Program-made: the position numbers and the translations under genes
DNA from: Streptococcus parasanguinis
Lineage (GTDB): Bacteria; Bacillota; Bacilli; Lactobacillales; Streptococcaceae
DNA: 64,000 bases
Direction: 5' to 3'
Assembly (NCBI GenBank): GCA_905188195.1
Contig: CAJJKY010000003.1
Coordinates: 90,756-154,755, forward strand
Shown here: positions 17,513 through 24,865 of the stretch, one piece after another
How the letters are laid out: every line of letters starts with the position of its first letter
Position numbering within the stretch: the stretch's first letter is position 1
The notes under the pieces: model-generated
The model's database searches: none
What the model was told of the DNA's origin: nothing
What the model saw: the letters and a program-made list of their open reading frames with translations, nothing else

Positions 17513-18418
17513 TTAATGGTGGTGATGATCATGCCCATGATGTTGATCCACTTCCAACTCTTCGATCTTGCGTTTATGGGCTCGGTGGGTTGCCAAGTCT
17601 TCATCAACCTCAATGGTGACGTTTTGAAAGCCACAATCTTTGAGCAAGGTACGAATCGCTTCTTTGCAAACCTCCATGTGGTTGACATGCTCTAGACAAA
17701 CATGGACAATGGCGTTTTTTTCCAAACCATCCATGGTCCAAAGATTGAGCTGATTGATACTAGCCACATGGTCCAATTGCTCCAAATCACTCTTGACTTG
17801 CTGGATATCTACTCCTTCTGGCACGGCATCCAGGAAAATCCTGAGCGTGCTCCAAAAACGTGGAATGGCTTTGGACAGAATAAAGATGGAAATAGCAAGA
17901 GACAAGAGAGGATCCAGAATATACCAATCGGTAAATCGGAGAACAATAGCCATTAGGATGACAGCCACCCAACCCAGAGTATCTTCCAGAAAATGCAGGC
18001 TAAGAATGGATTCGTTCTTGGTTTGCCCCTTGCGAATGACGAGACTCGCTAGCACATTGATGCTGACGGCTATGATTCCTAGCCAGAGGATGCCCTCATC
18101 GTTGACAGGTTGTGGATGAAAGAGTTTCGTTATATTTTCTAAAATGACTAAAACGGACCCTGTCATGAGAATCACAGCTGTTACCATAGCCCCTAAAAGG
18201 CTAAAGCGCTTGTAGCCCAAGGTATAGTGGCTGTCTTCTTCACGATTGGAAATACTCTCCAGAAAGGCGGAGATCCCAATAGCAATCGCATCTCCCAAGT
18301 CATGGACCGAATCCGCAAGGACTGCGCTAGATCCAAAAATCCCTCCTGCAATAAACTCAACAATGGCATAACTCAAATTCAAGAAAAAAGCGATCCAGAC
18401 CGCATGTTTTGTCTTCAT
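17513..18418 (-). CDS. czcD: Cation diffusion facilitator, CzcD-like zinc exporter
   Basis: A 301-residue CDF transporter with six membrane segments. Metal-site residues are visible in TM2 (ADSVHDLGDA) and TM5 (HFLEDTLGW). The cytoplasmic C-terminal domain ends in a His-rich tail (QHHGHDHHHH). CDF proteins export Zn2+ in exchange for protons. The divergent TetR-family gene and the palindromes in the shared promoter match the SczA-CzcD arrangement known from Streptococcus pneumoniae, where zinc induces czcD. The start at 18418 has an AAGGAAA-type SD site. Confidence 0.88.
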   Translation of the reverse strand: MKTKHAVWIAFFLNLSYAIVEFIAGGIFGSSAVLADSVHDLGDAIAIGISAFLESISNREEDSHYTLGYKRFSLLGAMVTAVILMTGSVLVILENITKLFHPQPVNDEGILWLGIIAVSINVLASLVIRKGQTKNESILSLHFLEDTLGWVAVILMAIVLRFTDWYILDPLLSLAISIFILSKAIPRFWSTLRIFLDAVPEGVDIQQVKSDLEQLDHVASINQLNLWTMDGLEKNAIVHVCLEHVNHMEVCKEAIRTLLKDCGFQNVTIEVDEDLATHRAHKRKIEELEVDQHHGHDHHHH

Positions 18419-18447
18419 AATCCTATTTCCTTTGTTATAATAGATTC

Positions 18448-18464
18448 ATGAACATCATGTTCAT
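18448..18464. promoter_or_regulatory. Perfect palindrome in the czcD-sczA intergenic region (candidate SczA operator 1)
   Basis: ATGAACAT-C-ATGTTCAT is a perfect inverted repeat. It overlaps the likely czcD promoter on the minus strand and lies just past an extended -10 box (TGT-TATAAT, ending at 18441) that points toward the regulator gene. Confidence 0.65.
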
Positions 18465-18525
18465 TATCATTATCTAACATTCACAACAGAAAGGATAGGG
18501 GCAAACCGTTTAGGGTGTACGTTAC

Positions 18526-18540
18526 TGAACAGTTTGTTCT
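18526..18540. promoter_or_regulatory. Second inverted repeat (candidate SczA operator 2)
   Basis: TGAACA-GTT-TGTTCT shares the half-site TGAACA/TGTTC with the palindrome at 18448 and lies just ahead of the regulator's ATG. Confidence 0.55.
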
Positions 18541-18550
18541 AAGTGTCCAT

Positions 18551-19090
18551 ATGACAGCACAGGATCGTCGCATCACCAAAACTCGAAAAGCTATCTATCA
18601 GGCTTTCTTACACTTACTCAACCAAAAAGACTACGAGGCCATCACGGTTCAAGAAATCATAGACCTTGCTGATGTGGGGCGCTCGACCTTTTACAGCCAT
18701 TACGAGAGTAAGGAGTTACTACTGGATGAACTCTGTCAAAAACTCTTTCACCATCTCTTTGAGCGTGCTGAACACCTCTCACCACAAGACTACCTGGCCC
18801 ATATCTTTCAGCATTTCAAGAAAAATCAAGATCATGTGACCAGTCTCTTACTCTCTAAAAACGATTATTTTATCCGGCAACTGCGAAAAGAGCTAGAACA
18901 TGATGTCTATCCAATGGTGGCTGATGAACTCATCAAGACCCATCCAACTATCCCTCATTCTTATCTCAAGCATCTGGTCGTTACCAACTTCATCGAAACC
19001 CTCAGCTGGTGGTTGAAAAAAGGCAAGTCCTACACCGAACAAGAAGTGACCCAGTTTTATTTGGAGATTTTAAAAGTGGGGTCGAACTAG
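18551..19090 (+). CDS. sczA: TetR family regulator, SczA-like
   Basis: A 179-residue regulator when started at ATG 18551; an upstream GTG at 18515 would extend it through the candidate operator and is less likely. The N-terminal TetR HTH includes TVQEIIDLADVGRSTFYSHYESKE, followed by an all-helical ligand domain with several His residues. Divergent orientation from czcD and two TGAACA/TGTTC palindromes support a zinc-responsive SczA role, which is inferred from the known pneumococcal pair. The gene is followed after 15 bp by an HXXEE protein. Confidence 0.8.
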   Translation: MTAQDRRITKTRKAIYQAFLHLLNQKDYEAITVQEIIDLADVGRSTFYSHYESKELLLDELCQKLFHHLFERAEHLSPQDYLAHIFQHFKKNQDHVTSLLLSKNDYFIRQLRKELEHDVYPMVADELIKTHPTIPHSYLKHLVVTNFIETLSWWLKKGKSYTEQEVTQFYLEILKVGSN

Positions 19091-19105
19091 AAGGGAGTAT
19101 TTTCA

Positions 19106-19576
19106 ATGACCAGCGTACAATTTTACTTTCTATTTCCATCACTCTTCATGCTTCACGAACTGGAAGAAATCGTTTGGATGCCATCCTTTGTCAAAAAAAT
19201 ATCAATCCAGTATCCAAACAATCGAATCCTATCTTATTACACTCCTTTTGCTTTCAATGCCATTGTCTTGGAGCAATTTCTGATCCTAATGACATCGCTA
19301 TATCTTAGTTACCAGTTTAACAACTACAGCATTTACGCAAGCATCATAATCGCTTATATCTACCATGTGTTCGGACATCTGATTCAGACAATCGTCCTTC
19401 GAAAATATGTTCCTGGCTTGTTAACGGGCATTTTAACAAGTTTGTTTGCTCTTTACAATCTCAAAAATGAATTTCCAATTAAACTTTATGGTTACTCACT
19501 TTTTACCTTATTGGTTATTATTTTAAATCTTGTAGTATCATTTATGATTCTTCATAAAATCAGTCATAAAAAATAG
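19106..19576 (+). CDS. HXXEE domain membrane protein
   Basis: A 156-residue protein with about five hydrophobic segments and the family motif HELEE at residues 17-21, followed by a second polar position (AFNAIVLEQ). HXXEE proteins are uncharacterised membrane proteins whose clustered His and Glu residues could bind metal. SD GAAGGGAG is well placed. Its position immediately after the sczA-like gene suggests co-transcription and a possible link with zinc, which is inference. Confidence 0.75.
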   Translation: MTSVQFYFLFPSLFMLHELEEIVWMPSFVKKISIQYPNNRILSYYTPFAFNAIVLEQFLILMTSLYLSYQFNNYSIYASIIIAYIYHVFGHLIQTIVLRKYVPGLLTGILTSLFALYNLKNEFPIKLYGYSLFTLLVIILNLVVSFMILHKISHKK

Positions 19577-19610
19577 TACTCAGGCAATCATATCTTAGAA
19601 AGGAAACCCT

Positions 19611-19943
19611 ATGCTCCTCCCAATTCTTCTCAGCTTTTTTACAGCCTTCTTTCCCCTTACTTTTGCTCTTCTTCACTTATTGGCTTCTCTTTCTGAAGTT
19701 AAAAAAGGGAATCACACTCTAGGAAATACATTTCTCCTCATCGGAAGCAGCCTTGCGACCTTATCTCTCATCCTCTACTTCTTTTTACCGATTGTCGCTC
19801 TAGTCCTTTGGCTGATCGGCTGTGGTTTGATTTGCTACGGGGCCTATTGGAATGGGAAACGCAAAGAAGTGTTCCATCCAGCTCACCACCTGATTCGGAT
19901 GGGCATCACTTTAGTCCTTACCATCTTGTTAGCCTTGTTATAA
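19611..19943 (+). CDS. Small four-helix membrane protein, unknown function
   Basis: A 110-residue hydrophobic protein with predicted membrane segments near 3-22, 40-58, 61-78 and 90-110. No recognised domain. SD GAAAGGAAA precedes the start. It lies 34 bp after the HXXEE gene and before a bidirectional terminator, so it probably closes the sczA-HXXEE unit. Confidence 0.7.
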   Translation: MLLPILLSFFTAFFPLTFALLHLLASLSEVKKGNHTLGNTFLLIGSSLATLSLILYFFLPIVALVLWLIGCGLICYGAYWNGKRKEVFHPAHHLIRMGITLVLTILLALL

Positions 19944-19944
19944 G

Positions 19945-19978
19945 AAAAGCTCAAGTTTGCAGAAAAACTTGAGCTTTT
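19945..19978. terminator. Bidirectional terminator
   Basis: AAAAGCTCAAGTTT and AAACTTGAGCTTTT pair and end both convergent transcripts. Confidence 0.85.
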
Positions 19979-19992
19979 GTATTTTCTGTTTG

Positions 19993-20931
19993 TTAAGCCA
20001 TCAACAGCATGAGAATAGGGATCACCACCATGGTTGCAAGGGTCGTCTCTGTCACCATGACCGCTGCATAGTCACTATCAGCTCCGTAGAGTCTGGCAAC
20101 AACTGGCGCATTGGTCATCACAGGCATGGCGGATTGGATGATAAAGACTTGCTTCATCAAGTTTGGAAGAGGCATCCAGTAAACGATGGAAGCCATCAAG
20201 AGAGGAGCAACCAGGAAACGACCTAGTAGAATCAATAGTTGCTCTTTTCCCAGAACCAACTGCTTCACACCTACATGAGATACTGATAAACCGATGAATA
20301 TCATGGACAAGGGGGTCGTTAAATTGCCCAGATACTGCAAATCACTAGCCAGAAAGGCTGGCAACTTGATCTGCAGCATCACCAAGACTAGTCCCAAGAG
20401 AAAGCCCATCAGAGGCGGAGAAAAGACTTTTTTCAGACTCGTTTTGAGATCAAACTGAGCTTCTCCCTCACCATCCCGCTGAATCAGATAGGTCCCCAAA
20501 GTCCAGAAAAAGGTCGTATTACACATGTAATAGATCAAAACATAGGGAATACTGGCATCTCCAAAGAGGGCTTGGTTAATAGGAAGCCCCACGAAGATGG
20601 TATTGGAGTTAAAAAACATGGAAATAAAGAGGCCACGACGGTCCTGTCTCACCGCAAAGATCCTGGCTACTCCTGTCGCGATGCCAAGCAAAATAACCAT
20701 AGACAAGGCAGGAAACCGCAAGGCTGGCAACATTTTAAGTAGATCTGCTGCTGTGAAGCGCTGCGTGATGGTGTAGAGCATATAGCAGGGAAGAGCGACT
20801 TGAGTGACCAGTTTAGCGAGTAGGCCACGCGACTTGTCATCGAACCAGCCTTTTTCACCAATGACAAAGCCCACTAAAATCATGCCCAGGATGACCAGGA
20901 TCCCTGATATGCTCTTCAAAAAGATGTCCAT
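19993..20931 (-). CDS. AEC family transporter (second paralogue)
   Basis: A 312-residue carrier with about ten hydrophobic segments and the AEC core motif NTIFVGLPINQALFG. It aligns along its length with the mleP-like protein at 7.3 kb, including the DRRGLFISMFFNSN region, so the two are paralogues. Family members export or import organic acids or auxin-like anions. No enzyme gene adjoins it, so the substrate is unknown. It is monocistronic. Confidence 0.85.
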   Translation of the reverse strand: MDIFLKSISGILVILGMILVGFVIGEKGWFDDKSRGLLAKLVTQVALPCYMLYTITQRFTAADLLKMLPALRFPALSMVILLGIATGVARIFAVRQDRRGLFISMFFNSNTIFVGLPINQALFGDASIPYVLIYYMCNTTFFWTLGTYLIQRDGEGEAQFDLKTSLKKVFSPPLMGFLLGLVLVMLQIKLPAFLASDLQYLGNLTTPLSMIFIGLSVSHVGVKQLVLGKEQLLILLGRFLVAPLLMASIVYWMPLPNLMKQVFIIQSAMPVMTNAPVVARLYGADSDYAAVMVTETTLATMVVIPILMLLMA

Positions 20932-21009
20932 GTTCTCCCCTTTTCTTTTTTAAATTTGAACTAAAAAAAACATTTTTTACAAGTCTCAAAAACTACTCTA
21001 GTATATCAT

Positions 21010-21039
21010 AAAAAGAGGTGGGGCAACATGCCCAACCTC
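21010..21039 (-). terminator. Terminator of a lost minus-strand gene
   Basis: On the minus strand GAGGTTGGGC-ATGTT-GCCCCACCTC is followed by TTTTTAT. It lies just after the truncated membrane-protein tail. Confidence 0.75.
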
Positions 21040-21059
21040 ATGCATTTTATTAATTGTCA

Positions 21060-21148
21060 CTAATACCCCTTCTTAGCAGCTTTCGTCCATTGGTACCAAC
21101 CAACCAGACTGTTGATAAGGTAAATCAAGAAAAACCAATAAAATGGTG
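21060..21148 (-). pseudogene. 3' remnant of a membrane protein gene
   Basis: The minus strand encodes FYWFFLIYLINSL followed by VGWYQWTKAAKKGY and a stop, with an in-frame stop just upstream at the junction with the hsdS fragment. Only about 28 residues remain. The protein family is not recognised. Confidence 0.55.
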
Positions 21149-21154
21149 GGGACT

Positions 21155-21316
21155 ATGGCGAAAATAGATGATTCAGTTAAAAAGAAAGTTCCAGAATTGC
21201 GATTTAAAGGATTCACGGATGAATGGGAACAGCGTAAGTTGGGAGACGAAGTTCGAATAGTGATGGGACAGTCTCCTAATTCAGAAAATTATACTGATGA
21301 TCCTAATGGGCGCTAA
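21155..21316 (+). pseudogene. hsdS: hsdS 5' fragment (type I restriction specificity subunit)
   Basis: The 53-codon frame has the typical start of streptococcal HsdS proteins: a short polar leader, then PELRFKGFTDEWEQRKLGD, then GQSPNSENYTDDPNG and a stop. An intact HsdS has about 400 residues with two target-recognition domains, so this is a remnant. GGTGGGGA provides an SD site. No hsdM or hsdR is nearby. Confidence 0.8.
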
Positions 21317-21407
21317 AAATGCGAAGACCTATGAAGACCTATTTTGTATTAGTCAAACAAAAGATCCAAAAGAAATGGTATATGATTATGACCATGAAAC
21401 AAAGTAA
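21306..21407 (+). pseudogene. 33-codon tail of an unidentified gene
   Basis: The frame reads MGAKNAKTYEDLFCISQ and continues to DYDHETK and a stop. It overlaps the hsdS fragment in another frame, which places a deletion junction near 21305-21315. A further small frame (MTMKQSKTKPSDLRKHP, 21388-21459) overlaps its end. I do not recognise either. Confidence 0.35.
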
Positions 21408-21463
21408 AACCAAACCGAGTGATCTGAGGAAGCACCCGATGATCATGAAACGTTATTAAACAC

Positions 21464-21540
21464 AAAAGTCACCCATGTGAGTTCTTGCCAGAAGCTGAAG
21501 TTAATCCTTCAACCTGGAAAACCCGCAGAGGTGACTTTTT
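21464..21540 (-). terminator. Long-loop terminator of the ECF operon
   Basis: AAAAGTCACC and GGTGACTTTT pair across a structured loop. On the minus strand it lies just beyond the stop codon of the last ECF gene. Confidence 0.55.
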
Positions 21541-22341
21541 CTATACATCTCGATTTTTCTGGTAATAATCATTAACCGATAAATATGTCTGTGAATCACC
21601 CAGCGACTCCGCTATGTCCATAATCCGCGGTGGTAGTAATCCTACTCGCTGGACAAGTTCGTGATCGCTGAACAATTCCCGTGGACTGCCGGCGAAGCCA
21701 AACTTCCCGTGTTCCATAACATACACCGACTCAAACTCGGCGGCGACCCAATCCATGTCATGGGTGATGGTCACAACTTGGTGGCCCGAATCAGCCAACT
21801 GATGGAAAATTTCGGTCAACTTGCGCCGACTTTCCCAATCAAGCGACATCATCGGCTCATCAAATAAATAAATCGCCGGATCCACTGCCAAAACTGTGGC
21901 AACGCTCAACAGCTTGCGTTCCGACAATGACAGGTCATATGGACTTTCAGCTGTTTTATCATCCAAGCCAACTCTTTTTAGAGCCGCTAAAGCCCGCCTC
22001 GTAATCGTGTCGTGGTCATCCATGACCTGCGCGACACTCCACTCCACCTCTCGTTGAACGGTCGGGTTGAAAAGCTGATCGTCAGGATTCTGAAAAGTAA
22101 TCCCAACCTTCAGTAACTTTTCGACTGGTTTAAGATCATTAAAATTTTCTCCATCGATCTTAATCACACCGGTTTGTGGTGTCAGCAAGCCCGTCAACAA
22201 TTTGAAGAGCGTTGATTTGCCGGCACCATTTTGGCCGACAATCGCCACCATCGGATCGGCGAAGTGTTTGTCTTCAACATCCAAGCTAAAGGACCGTTCC
22301 GGATAAGTGAACGTCAGGTGGTTCAGTTCAATTGTGGACAT
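21541..22341 (-). CDS. ECF transporter ATPase with degenerate signature motif (EcfA')
   Basis: A 266-residue ABC ATPase. Walker A is VGQNGAGKST (about 35-44), the Q-loop lies in TFQNPDDQLF, Walker B is AIYLFDEP with the catalytic Glu, and the switch His is in TITHDMD. The signature, normally LSGGQ, reads LSLSERK, so this subunit cannot complete a normal ATP site in its partner. It overlaps the preceding ecfA gene by 14 bp and is last in the operon. It powers vitamin or metal uptake together with the EcfT and S components. Confidence 0.88.
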   Translation of the reverse strand: MSTIELNHLTFTYPERSFSLDVEDKHFADPMVAIVGQNGAGKSTLFKLLTGLLTPQTGVIKIDGENFNDLKPVEKLLKVGITFQNPDDQLFNPTVQREVEWSVAQVMDDHDTITRRALAALKRVGLDDKTAESPYDLSLSERKLLSVATVLAVDPAIYLFDEPMMSLDWESRRKLTEIFHQLADSGHQVVTITHDMDWVAAEFESVYVMEHGKFGFAGSPRELFSDHELVQRVGLLPPRIMDIAESLGDSQTYLSVNDYYQKNRDV

Positions 22342-23164
22342 AACAAACCTCCTTCAGTTCAGCGTCATTCACCGGATACCGGCCATCAGCCAAGTGCCAA
22401 TCCATTTTTTGAGCAAGTTGCTGGATTGTCGGGGCTGGAATCTGCCAGTCAGCTGCCAAATGATTAAACACCTCACCCGGCCTGCCCTGGGCTACCATTT
22501 GACCCTCGTGCAGCACCCACACAACGTCGGCGACTTCGCACAAATCGTCAATTTCACTGGTGACAATGAAGACAGTCGTCTCTTTGACTTGGGCCAGCCA
22601 TTGGAAAAATTGCCGGCGGCCAAGGGGATCCATCTGACTGGTCGGATCATCCATAATCAAAACAGCCGGATTAGCCACAATCGCCGTGGCAATTGCCAAC
22701 CGCTGGATCTGACCACCGGAAAGGCTCTCGGGACGCAAATTCAGCTGTTCAATCAGCCCCATTTGCGTGGCAACTTCTTCAACCCGTTTTTGAATCAGTC
22801 CTTCAGCCATTCCCTGATTAATCAAGTCAAAGGCGATTTCATCGGCAACCGTGTCTGCCAACCCGCTTAGTTGGCCAGCTGGATTTTGCAGTACAACTCC
22901 ATTCATGGCATTATAAACGGGCCAATTGTCGGACACTCGCTGGCCAAACATGTGCCAGTCGCCCTCAATCTCAGCAGACACAATTTTGGGAATGACCCCT
23001 GCCAGCACACGGCACAAAGTCGATTTGCCGGAGTGGCTATTCCCGATAATCCCAACCACCTGGCCGGTATGAACCTCCGCGTTAATCTGACGCAGTTGTG
23101 GTTGCTCAGTACCCAGATAACGGGTGGTCAAATTTTCAATTACAATCCGTTTATCTTCGTCCAT
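22328..23164 (-). CDS. ECF transporter ATPase with degenerate catalytic residues (EcfA)
   Basis: A 278-residue ABC ATPase from ATG 23164; a GTG at 23173 is possible but GGGTGGAAG suits the ATG. Walker A is GNSHSGKST and the signature LSGGQIQR is intact. Walker B ends MDDP, with Asp replacing the catalytic Glu, and the H-switch position reads VTSEIDD with no His. It is thus complementary to its neighbour, which has intact catalytic residues but a broken signature. It overlaps the ecfT gene end, showing tight coupling. Confidence 0.87.
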   Translation of the reverse strand: MDEDKRIVIENLTTRYLGTEQPQLRQINAEVHTGQVVGIIGNSHSGKSTLCRVLAGVIPKIVSAEIEGDWHMFGQRVSDNWPVYNAMNGVVLQNPAGQLSGLADTVADEIAFDLINQGMAEGLIQKRVEEVATQMGLIEQLNLRPESLSGGQIQRLAIATAIVANPAVLIMDDPTSQMDPLGRRQFFQWLAQVKETTVFIVTSEIDDLCEVADVVWVLHEGQMVAQGRPGEVFNHLAADWQIPAPTIQQLAQKMDWHLADGRYPVNDAELKEVCYVHN

Positions 23165-23934
23165 ATCTTCCACCCAATCAATAAAATTGCCAATCCAGTC
23201 AGACCAATGTGCAGCGTCCGCGACAGGCGATACACGCGCTGGGAGGTTCTGACAGTCCGGTTGGGATTATCAAAACCTCTCAGTTGGAGAGAAATCGACC
23301 GCGCCATCGATTGATCCAAGGTCTTAATCACCAATGGAATTAGAACCGGCAGGACTGACTTTAATTTCTGTATCAACGTTTTTTGCGGATTAGTTCCGCG
23401 AACTTTTTGTGCCTGCTGGATTTTCCGCATATTGCGCATCATTTCCGGCAAAATATAACACACCGACATCAGAACGTAGACGGTTTTATAAGACAATCCG
23501 GACAGTTCCAAATAGGCCGCGTTTTCTGAAATACTCGTGGTCACCATAAAAAAGCCACTGGTCAAAATAATCACCAATACTCGACAACCCAGAGTGGTGG
23601 CGTAAATCAGGCCTTCTTTGTAGAACGACACCCCAAGCACAGAAAACAGCACAGTTTGATTCCGACTGTAAAATAGCCCTTGGATGATCAGCATGGTGCA
23701 AATCAGAAACAGGCTGAATCCCAGCGCCTTAAAGGTGGTAGAACTCAATTTGGAAAATAACAATAGCAGTGTTGCGACAAGAATTAATCCGGCCTGAAGC
23801 AATAAATTCATACTGGCAAAGCTCAACAACGTCATGTCCAAGATGAACAAGAGCTTAGTAATCGGATCGATCACCTGGTACCACTTGAGCTTGACCCGTG
23901 GCGCTCCAGAAATCAATGTTTGATCAGTCATCAT
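23140..23934 (-). CDS. ecfT: ECF transporter transmembrane component EcfT
   Basis: A 264-residue membrane protein of the CbiQ/EcfT family. Hydrophobic segments cluster at about 27-60, 70-90, 105-130 and 240-257. The cytoplasmic coupling region contains the conserved Ala-Arg-Gly-type helices, visible here as AQKVRGTNP and ARSISLQLRGFDNP, which dock onto the two ATPases. It overlaps the S-component gene by 4 bp. Encoding all four subunits together marks a group I (dedicated) ECF system. Confidence 0.87.
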   Translation of the reverse strand: MMTDQTLISGAPRVKLKWYQVIDPITKLLFILDMTLLSFASMNLLLQAGLILVATLLLLFSKLSSTTFKALGFSLFLICTMLIIQGLFYSRNQTVLFSVLGVSFYKEGLIYATTLGCRVLVIILTSGFFMVTTSISENAAYLELSGLSYKTVYVLMSVCYILPEMMRNMRKIQQAQKVRGTNPQKTLIQKLKSVLPVLIPLVIKTLDQSMARSISLQLRGFDNPNRTVRTSQRVYRLSRTLHIGLTGLAILLIGWKIWTKINGL

Positions 23935-24533
23935 TTATCACCGCTAAAGAAGTGCACCATCCGCTTCGGCAGCTGACGATAGATGAAGAATGCCAGGTAG
24001 GCCACGCAGACTTTATCCAAAATATCCAAGACAAACTCATCGGTAAATGAGGCCAGCCACACTGGTGCATGATTGGCGACCATTACCGCAAACAATGAGT
24101 CACCCCAAGCGATACCGGTCTGACCACCCCAAAAGATGACGTTGAGTGGCGTTGAAATGACAGCTGAAACGATGGCAATAATAATGGCAGAAACAAATAC
24201 TCGTCGCGCTGACGAGAACCACCCATTGGCGTGCAAAACTCCGACAGCAATCCCAATTCCGATGCTGGTAATCGCATACACGGTTGAAATTGGCGATAAG
24301 GTCAGCCCATAGATCACGTTGTTGATGAAACCACTGATGGCACCGGCAACCGGTCCAGCCAACATGCTGGCAAGAAAGGTTCCCAAAGACCCCAGCCAAA
24401 CGGGCAACTTTAACCCCTCCGCCAAGGCTTTGGCAACATAGTTAATCCCCACGGCAGCGGGAATCAAAGTCATGGTGGCAGCACTTAACTTAAATTTCCA
24501 CATACTGGTACGATGAATCGGTTCTGTTTTCAT
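23931..24533 (-). CDS. ECF transporter substrate-binding S component
   Basis: A 200-residue integral membrane protein with about six hydrophobic segments. The pattern of Gly-rich helices (LAGPVAGAISGFINNVIYGL) and the WGDSLFAVMVANHAPVW loop resembles ECF S components of the putative CD3073-like group. Ligand identity cannot be read from the sequence; no biosynthetic or salvage gene adjoins it. It is first in the operon, after a roughly 150-nt leader, with SD AAAGGAGAAG. Confidence 0.8.
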   Translation of the reverse strand: MKTEPIHRTSMWKFKLSAATMTLIPAAVGINYVAKALAEGLKLPVWLGSLGTFLASMLAGPVAGAISGFINNVIYGLTLSPISTVYAITSIGIGIAVGVLHANGWFSSARRVFVSAIIIAIVSAVISTPLNVIFWGGQTGIAWGDSLFAVMVANHAPVWLASFTDEFVLDILDKVCVAYLAFFIYRQLPKRMVHFFSGDK

Positions 24534-24690
24534 AATCTTCTCCTTTTGTTTTTAAAGAGCCGTGTCTGTTTAGACTTTCGGACGCAACGCTCTATAGATT
24601 TTTGATTTGAACCGCTTCTCCTTTCACAGATCCCTTAGTCGACATCAGGGATTTTCTTGAAAATGATTGTTCAACAGTTCACAACTAATC
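24534..24690 (-). promoter_or_regulatory. Structured 5' leader of the ECF operon (candidate cis-regulatory RNA)
   Basis: From the predicted start near 24681 to the ATG at 24533 there are about 150 untranslated bases. They contain a hairpin with 6-bp arms (24630-24635 with 24647-24652) and a second element closed by AGAGC/GCTCT (24556-24560 with 24589-24593) enclosing GTCT-GTTT-AGAC. I could not match it to TPP, cobalamin, preQ1 or THF riboswitch consensus. The rest of the 332-base gene-free gap holds the promoter and the terminator of the adhesin gene. Confidence 0.4.
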
Positions 24691-24715
24691 ATACTCCGAT
24701 TTTCATAGAAGTCAA
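24688..24715 (-). promoter_or_regulatory. Promoter of the ECF operon
   Basis: On the minus strand TTGACT (24715-24710), a 16-bp spacer and TATGAT (24693-24688) form a strong promoter. Confidence 0.75.
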
Positions 24716-24810
24716 GAATTTTCTGAATTTTTTTTGAAAACGTTCGGGAATTAAAAAATAGAGCAAGCGCCCATGAGAATGATCGCAAGACAATTATAAG
24801 AGGCCACTAT

Positions 24811-24842
24811 AAAAAAACAAACACCATTTCTGGTGTTTGTTT
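24811..24842 (-). terminator. Terminator after the large LPXTG gene
   Basis: On the minus strand AAACAAACACCA-GAAA-TGGTGTTTGTTT is followed by a T run. Confidence 0.85.
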
Positions 24843-24865
24843 CATTTTATAAAGGAAGCACTAGC

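Larger units (their letters stand above)
20932..21540. other. Recombination scar with gene remnants
   Basis: This gene-poor stretch holds, from left to right, a terminator, a truncated membrane-protein tail on the minus strand, an hsdS 5' fragment on the plus strand, a 33-codon tail of an unidentified gene and an overlapping 23-codon frame, then a hairpin that ends the ECF operon. The pieces abut without intact genes, as expected for repeated insertion and deletion at one site. Confidence 0.6.

Noticed and set aside
24720..24740. cre-like sequence TTGAAAACGTTCGGG upstream of the ECF promoter
   Set aside because: Fails the consensus at the conserved C near the 3' end and is not palindromic enough; chance match likely.
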